DNA of 8,523 bases from an uncultured Chloroflexota bacterium. Lineage in GTDB: Bacteria; Chloroflexota; Anaerolineae; Aggregatilineales; Phototrophicaceae. Shown here piece after piece: positions 5,214 through 8,523 of this stretch. How positions within the stretch are numbered: position 1 is the stretch's first letter; each line of letters begins with the position of its first letter. The stretch is from positions 1-8,523 of the forward strand of contig CALKIA010000062.1 of assembly GCA_937988705.1 (NCBI GenBank), given 5' to 3'. The position numbers and the translations under genes are program-made. A model generated the notes under the pieces. The model ran no database searches, was not told where the DNA came from, and saw only the letters and a list, made by a program, of their open reading frames with translations.

Positions 5214-6920
5214 TTAGTCCGTCAGATCCCACTTCTCATAGTATTCAGTGGTGATGTTCGAGTAGGTCCGGATGACGTTCGACGCGGTCAGGTCGTTCGT
5301 CACATAGTAGTAAATCGGGGCAATCGCCGCATCGGTGTTGACGAGGATATTGTCCGCTTCAGCATAGATCGCGGCACGTTCGGCCGGGTCGGTCAGCAGG
5401 AACGCCTGATCGATCAGGGCGTCGAATTCTTCGTTCACCCAGTGCGTGTCGTTTTCTTCGATCAGATCGCTGTGGAACGGCACATCATAATAGAAGTTGT
5501 GCGCGTCCGGATAGTCGAAGCACCACGCCGCACGGTAGACGGGGTAGTTGCCGCGCTGATCGAGATACGTGGCGAAGTCTGCCGTCGTGATCTGCGCGTT
5601 CACACCGAGGTTTTCCGCCCACATCTGCTGTACGGCCTGCGCCACAGAAGCGTGGAGCGCACTGTCGTTGTGATAGATGCTGATCTGGAACGAGTCGCCC
5701 GTGGCGCCTACATCGGCCAGATATTCTTCCCACAGCGCGCGCGCGGCTTCGGGATCGGTCTGGACGCCCAGATCCGGGAACTGTTCGCTGGTCGGCGCAG
5801 CCACGAGGCTGGGCAGCGCGAACAAGGCGGCGGGGATTTGGCCTTCACGGGTCACATTATCGACAATCGCCTGACGATCAATCGCCATTGAGAAAGCGCG
5901 GCGAGCGCGGGCATCATCAAACGGTGCGACGAGCGTGTTGAAGCCGTAGTAGTAGGTGCAGGTGCCGGGCGCAACGTGCAGCGCGGCGGAAAGCGTCGCA
6001 TCACTGTTGATGCGGTCAATCGAGGCGGCGGGGGCTTCCGCAACTTGCAGGTTGCCCGCTTCGAACTCGGTCAACTGGACGCCTTCGTCGAGGAAGCGGA
6101 ACTGCACTTCGTCGAGCGCCGGGGCGGGAATTTCGGGCGTGCCCGCCCAGAAGGGATTCTTGATCATGGTCAGGCTGCCGCCGTCACCACGCACCCATTC
6201 TTTGAGCGCGAACGGCCCGTAGGTCACGATGTTTTCGGGGTCAATCCAGAAATCGCCGAATTCTTCGACCACCGACTGCATCTGGGCAATGGCGAACCAG
6301 CGCGAGTACAGCAGGGGCGTCGGTGCGGCAATGCGCGGAACGGTGACTTCCAGCGTCCAGTCATCGACGACGCTGATGGCGACGGCGTCGCGCAGTGCTT
6401 GCTGTTCTTCGGCGGTCGCTTCACCGGACCGGGCGTATTCGACGCCACCCTGCACCCACGGCGCCCACACCAGTTGATACGGCGCGGCGGTTGCGGGATC
6501 GAGCGTGCGCAGCATGCCGTAAGCGAAGTCTTGCGCGGTGACGTACAGCGGCGCGCCACTGTCATCGGTCACCTGTTCGACTGCGCCCGACTCGGCATTG
6601 TAACGAACCCAGGAGATGTTCGGCTGGATACTGAAGGTATACACCAGACCATCTTCCGAAACGCTGTAGCTCGCCAGACCATTTTCGACGAGAACGGTTT
6701 CTTCATGCAGGTGGAGCAGGCTGGGGAACAGTTCAGAAATGATCTGTACCGAAGGAACGTCTTCCGCCAACGACGGATCCAGCGTGGGGATGTCACTGGG
6801 GCCCATCTGGCGCCCGGTCACGAGAATCTTGGGGCCATCTTGCGCTACCACACCACCGACAATCGCCAGAGTGAAGACGACCAGCAGCAGCAGGGCAGTC
6901 AAACGAGTAAACTTTTGCAT
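5214..6920 (-). CDS. oppA: Oligopeptide-binding protein OppA (SBP_bac_5 family)
   Basis: A 568-residue exported peptide-binding protein that hands peptides to OppBC. Residues 1-26 are a signal peptide (MQKFTRLT, hydrophobic core 9-22, cut after VVA). No lipobox cysteine is present, so the protein is not a standard lipoprotein. Family features run throughout: LDPS..EDVPSVQIISELFPSLLHL (47-71), DGLVYTFSIQPNISW (90-104), TYGPFALKEW (233-242), KNPFW (254-258), and PFDDARARRAFSMAIDR (333-349). Cys321 (in CTYYYGFN) and Cys467 (in WCFDYPDAHNF), with Trp466 and Asp469, line up with E. coli OppA Cys271-Cys417, Trp416 and Asp419 as I recall them: a disulfide and the aspartate that binds the peptide N-terminus. 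This supports oligopeptide rather than nickel or sugar specificity. The start is fixed by AGGAGGT 4 nt upstream of the ATG. First gene of the operon, divergent from the PD40 protein. Confidence 0.93.
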   Translation of the reverse strand: MQKFTRLTALLLLVVFTLAIVGGVVAQDGPKILVTGRQMGPSDIPTLDPSLAEDVPSVQIISELFPSLLHLHEETVLVENGLASYSVSEDGLVYTFSIQPNISWVRYNAESGAVEQVTDDSGAPLYVTAQDFAYGMLRTLDPATAAPYQLVWAPWVQGGVEYARSGEATAEEQQALRDAVAISVVDDWTLEVTVPRIAAPTPLLYSRWFAIAQMQSVVEEFGDFWIDPENIVTYGPFALKEWVRGDGGSLTMIKNPFWAGTPEIPAPALDEVQFRFLDEGVQLTEFEAGNLQVAEAPAASIDRINSDATLSAALHVAPGTCTYYYGFNTLVAPFDDARARRAFSMAIDRQAIVDNVTREGQIPAALFALPSLVAAPTSEQFPDLGVQTDPEAARALWEEYLADVGATGDSFQISIYHNDSALHASVAQAVQQMWAENLGVNAQITTADFATYLDQRGNYPVYRAAWCFDYPDAHNFYYDVPFHSDLIEENDTHWVNEEFDALIDQAFLLTDPAERAAIYAEADNILVNTDAAIAPIYYYVTNDLTASNVIRTYSNITTEYYEKWDLTD

Positions 6921-6924
6921 ATAG

Positions 6925-6931
6925 ACCTCCT
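6925..6931 (-). promoter_or_regulatory. Strong Shine-Dalgarno sequence of oppA
   Basis: On the minus strand AGGAGGT is a near-perfect anti-16S match just before the oppA ATG. It is clearly stronger than the GAGAGG of oppC and the AAAGGG of oppB, which fits the need for more binding protein than permease. Confidence 0.8.
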
Positions 6932-7111
6932 AGAGAATTTTGTGGGAGCGGATCAGCAAATCCGCCAATTCCTAACGCGGTATTAAAATGCTGCTTAGAA
7001 CTTAACACGAGACAGGATGCGTCGCAAGAGCAGTGAGGCGCGCTTAGGTATTCTACACAGATTTACACAAGACTCGGTTCAGTGGTTCAATCTACGTTAG
7101 AATGGAACGCT
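6932..7111. other. Divergent intergenic region between oppA and the PD40 protein gene
   Basis: This stretch must hold the promoters of both divergent genes. On the minus strand GCGGAT (complement of 6960-6965) and ATCCGC (complement of 6948-6953) form a 6-bp leader stem about 28 nt before the oppA start. A TTGAAC/TGTAAA pair with 17-bp spacing (7085-7090 and 7062-7067, minus strand) is possible but matches consensus only in four of six positions each. No promoter on either strand is convincing, and no operator palindrome stands out. Confidence 0.4.
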
Positions 7112-7179
7112 GTAGGGACGTCCGCCAAGGCGTCCGCCGCATTTAACGGATCCGCAGACGCGCCCGGGCGCGTCCCGAC
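7112..7179 (+). repeat. GTAGGGAC-family palindromic repeat upstream of the PD40 gene
   Basis: Ends are GTAGGGACG (7112-7120) and CGTCCCGAC (7171-7179), inverted repeats matching in 8 of 9 positions. Inside are CGTCCGCCGCATTTAACGGAT, similar to the middle of the 1060-1116 copy, and the perfect palindrome GACGCGCCC-GGGCGCGTC (7157-7174). It ends 16 bp before the likely ATG of the downstream gene, so the repeat forms most of that gene's near leader and could fold over the translation start. Confidence 0.65.
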
Positions 7180-7195
7180 CCAGGACGGACTATCC

Positions 7196-8311
7196 ATGCT
7201 CAAAAAACTCTGCCTGATTATCAGTCTCATCACGCTGTTCGCGGTTGGTGGCTTAGCGCAGGGGACGACCGCGCCCGCTTATCTCTGGGTGCGCGGCGAC
7301 CTCTACCGCCTCGATCCGACGGCACTCACTACCGAACCGCTGACCGCAACGGGCACCGTTTCCAACCCCGTGCTCTCCCCCGAGGGTACACGCATCGCCT
7401 ACCGGCAGGCGTCGCAGCTTGGGCTGGACGCGCTGGATCGTGTGCAGGCGGAAGGCGAGATCGCAGAGATCGATTTGCCCGCCGACATCATTGTGCTCGA
7501 TCTGGCGACGGATGAGGCCGCGACGATTGCCACGCAGCCGAGCGATGCTTCGCTGTTTGTGGCGGGCGTGCCCGATAAAGCGATTGTTCGCTCTGCGCCC
7601 GCGTGGTCGCCCGATGGCCAGCGCCTCGCGTGGACGGAATTCGACTTCGGCGTGGATGTGCCGCGTCTGATGATTTACGACCTGAGCGCCAGCACGACCA
7701 GCGTGCTGCTCCCGGTGATCAACACGCCGATCACGCAGGGACGGTCGCCGGAAATTCGCTGGGGAAACGGTGTGTTCATCATCAACCTGTCCGCGGATGC
7801 CGCCGGTGAGCAGAGCTACCTGATGGTGAGCGAAGCGGGCACAATGACCGCTGCGCCACGGATTGCGCCGGTTGTCGATGATTATGTGCTCGATTTTTAC
7901 GTCGTTGAAGGCGCGCAGCAGACCTACGCGGGGCTGTTTTACGCTTCGGGTCGCTGGACAATCCTCGATACGCAGACGGGCGTCGGCGTGCCGTTCCCCG
8001 ATGTGCCGCACCTCGTCAGCCGGGCGGCCGCCGACTCGTCGCTGCGGGTGCGCTTCGACATCACGCCGGATATGGGGATGTTCTGGGAAGTGTTGAATTC
8101 AACCATGGCGTTCACGGGCGCGCCGTCCCGCGTGACCCTCGCGCCGGATGGGCAGGCGGTCGCTTTCATCGGCTACCCGACCTTCAATGGCGCGGCGATC
8201 TGGCAGAACGAAACGATCACCGAGATCCCGAACACGGGCGAAACTGACACAGAATTCGAGGTCGGCGCGGTGCTGTGGGGCGCAAACACGTGGACCATTG
8301 ATCTGCCGTAA
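7196..8311 (+). CDS. Secreted TolB-like PD40 beta-propeller protein
   Basis: A 371-residue exported protein of unknown function. MLKKLCLIISLITLFAVGGLAQG is a clear signal peptide with cleavage after Ala21. PD40/WD40-like blade motifs are visible at 57-70 (NPVLSPEGTRIAYR), 134-147 (APAWSPDGQRLAWT) and 312-324 (RVTLAPDGQAVAF), with more degenerate blades between, including LMIYDLSA (158-165). Such propellers serve as binding scaffolds, and no catalytic motif is seen. The frame is open back to an ATG at 7082, but those 38 residues are encoded largely by the palindromic repeat and are not hydrophobic. The ATG at 7196 restores the signal peptide at the N-terminus and has AGGAC about 10 nt upstream. 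It ends in TAA at 8309-8311. It may be a single-gene unit, and a link to the peptide transporter is only positional. Confidence 0.8.
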   Translation: MLKKLCLIISLITLFAVGGLAQGTTAPAYLWVRGDLYRLDPTALTTEPLTATGTVSNPVLSPEGTRIAYRQASQLGLDALDRVQAEGEIAEIDLPADIIVLDLATDEAATIATQPSDASLFVAGVPDKAIVRSAPAWSPDGQRLAWTEFDFGVDVPRLMIYDLSASTTSVLLPVINTPITQGRSPEIRWGNGVFIINLSADAAGEQSYLMVSEAGTMTAAPRIAPVVDDYVLDFYVVEGAQQTYAGLFYASGRWTILDTQTGVGVPFPDVPHLVSRAAADSSLRVRFDITPDMGMFWEVLNSTMAFTGAPSRVTLAPDGQAVAFIGYPTFNGAAIWQNETITEIPNTGETDTEFEVGAVLWGANTWTIDLP

Positions 8312-8340
8312 GCAACCACAGGCACCAAGTTGACGACAAA

Positions 8341-8440
8341 CCCTCCCCCGACCCCTCCCCGAATTCAGGGAGCCAGCAAAACCCCGCATTTCTCCCCTCT
8401 CCCCGCTTGCGTGGGAGAGGGGTTGGGGGTGAGGGGTAGG
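8341..8440. repeat. GC-rich palindromic intergenic repeat, copy B
   Basis: Opposite in orientation to the copy at 930-1020. It contains TCCCCGAATTCAGGGA (8356-8371, identical to 57-72), GGGAGCCAGCAAAA, and a closing GGTTGGGGGTGAGGGGT. It has a perfect 10-bp stem, CCCCTCTCCC (8394-8403) and GGGAGAGGGG (8413-8422), around a 9-nt loop. It begins 29 bp after the PD40 gene. A T-run follows at 8441-8445, too far from this stem for a classic terminator, though the structure may still slow transcription. Confidence 0.7.
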
Positions 8441-8449
8441 TTTTTAATT

Positions 8450-8476
8450 GTAGGGACGAGGCATGCCCCGTCCGCC
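8450..8476 (+). repeat. Partial GTAGGGAC-family repeat
   Basis: GTAGGGACGAGGC-AT-GCCCCGTCCGCC matches the left half of the family. GGACGAGGC (8454-8462) and GCCCCGTCC (8465-8473) pair in 8 of 9 positions. The right half is not recognisable before the window ends. No gene can be supported in 8477-8523. Confidence 0.5.
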
Positions 8477-8523
8477 TTTGCCAGCATGGCCGTCACCGCA
8501 TCCCCTAAATAATCCTTTGGCTT

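Noticed and set aside
5976..6986. Long plus-strand open frame (336 residues) opposite oppA
   Set aside because: Antisense shadow of a strongly conserved gene, with no family features.
7062..7090. Possible oppA promoter TTGAAC-17-TGTAAA on the minus strand
   Set aside because: Only four of six matches in each box, in a stretch with several equally weak candidates. Not strong enough to call.
8394..8445. Rho-independent terminator after the PD40 gene
   Set aside because: The 10-bp hairpin is strong, but the T-run begins about 18 bp after the stem, too far for a standard intrinsic terminator. It is described as part of the repeat instead.

Overview
The window looks like chromosomal DNA from a GC-rich, free-living bacterium. 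The clues that suggest Chloroflexota (Anaerolineae-like) are intergenic palindromes of the GTAGGGAC...GTCCCTAC type, a peptide-binding protein exported without a lipid anchor, and a secreted beta-propeller protein. No rRNA or other taxonomic marker is present, so this placement is inference. I see no phage, transposase, CRISPR array, tRNA or rRNA.

Layout, left to right. Positions 1-132 hold only repeat fragments. A minus-strand flavin enzyme of the nitroreductase superfamily, closest to iodotyrosine deiodinase, covers 133-798. A 369-bp gap holds two unrelated palindromic repeats (930-1020 and 1060-1116). A minus-strand pair follows: a small DUF4260-type membrane protein (1736-2134), then a TetR regulator with a WHG-type C-terminal domain (1168-1731), separated by 4 bp. 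Their shared promoter (TTGACT, 17 bp, TATCAT) carries two near-identical 20-bp operator-like sites. One lies over the -10 box and the other just after the start point, which suggests autorepression. A divergent DinB/YfiT-like gene lies on the plus strand (2282-2779).

The DinB-like gene converges with an oligopeptide ABC transporter operon on the minus strand: oppA (5214-6920), oppB (4068-5081) and oppC (3015-4052). The convergence zone (2780-3014) is symmetric. Each gene is followed by five 8-bp units of an RCGCNAAG repeat, and between the two arrays sits a 10-bp hairpin with T-rich flanks on both sides that can act as a terminator in both directions. A 14-bp perfect hairpin separates oppA from oppBC. 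This is a likely way to keep binding protein in excess over permease. No OppD/OppF ATPase genes lie in the window.

Divergent from oppA, on the plus strand, is a secreted protein with TolB-like PD40 beta-propeller repeats (7196-8311). The window ends in a repeat-rich stretch (8341-8476).

No clearly new multi-gene system is visible. The parts most worth checking are the operator architecture at 2151-2209, the paired 8-bp arrays around a bidirectional terminator, the two dispersed palindromic repeat families, and the bacterial iodotyrosine-deiodinase homologue with its substrate-binding triad intact.
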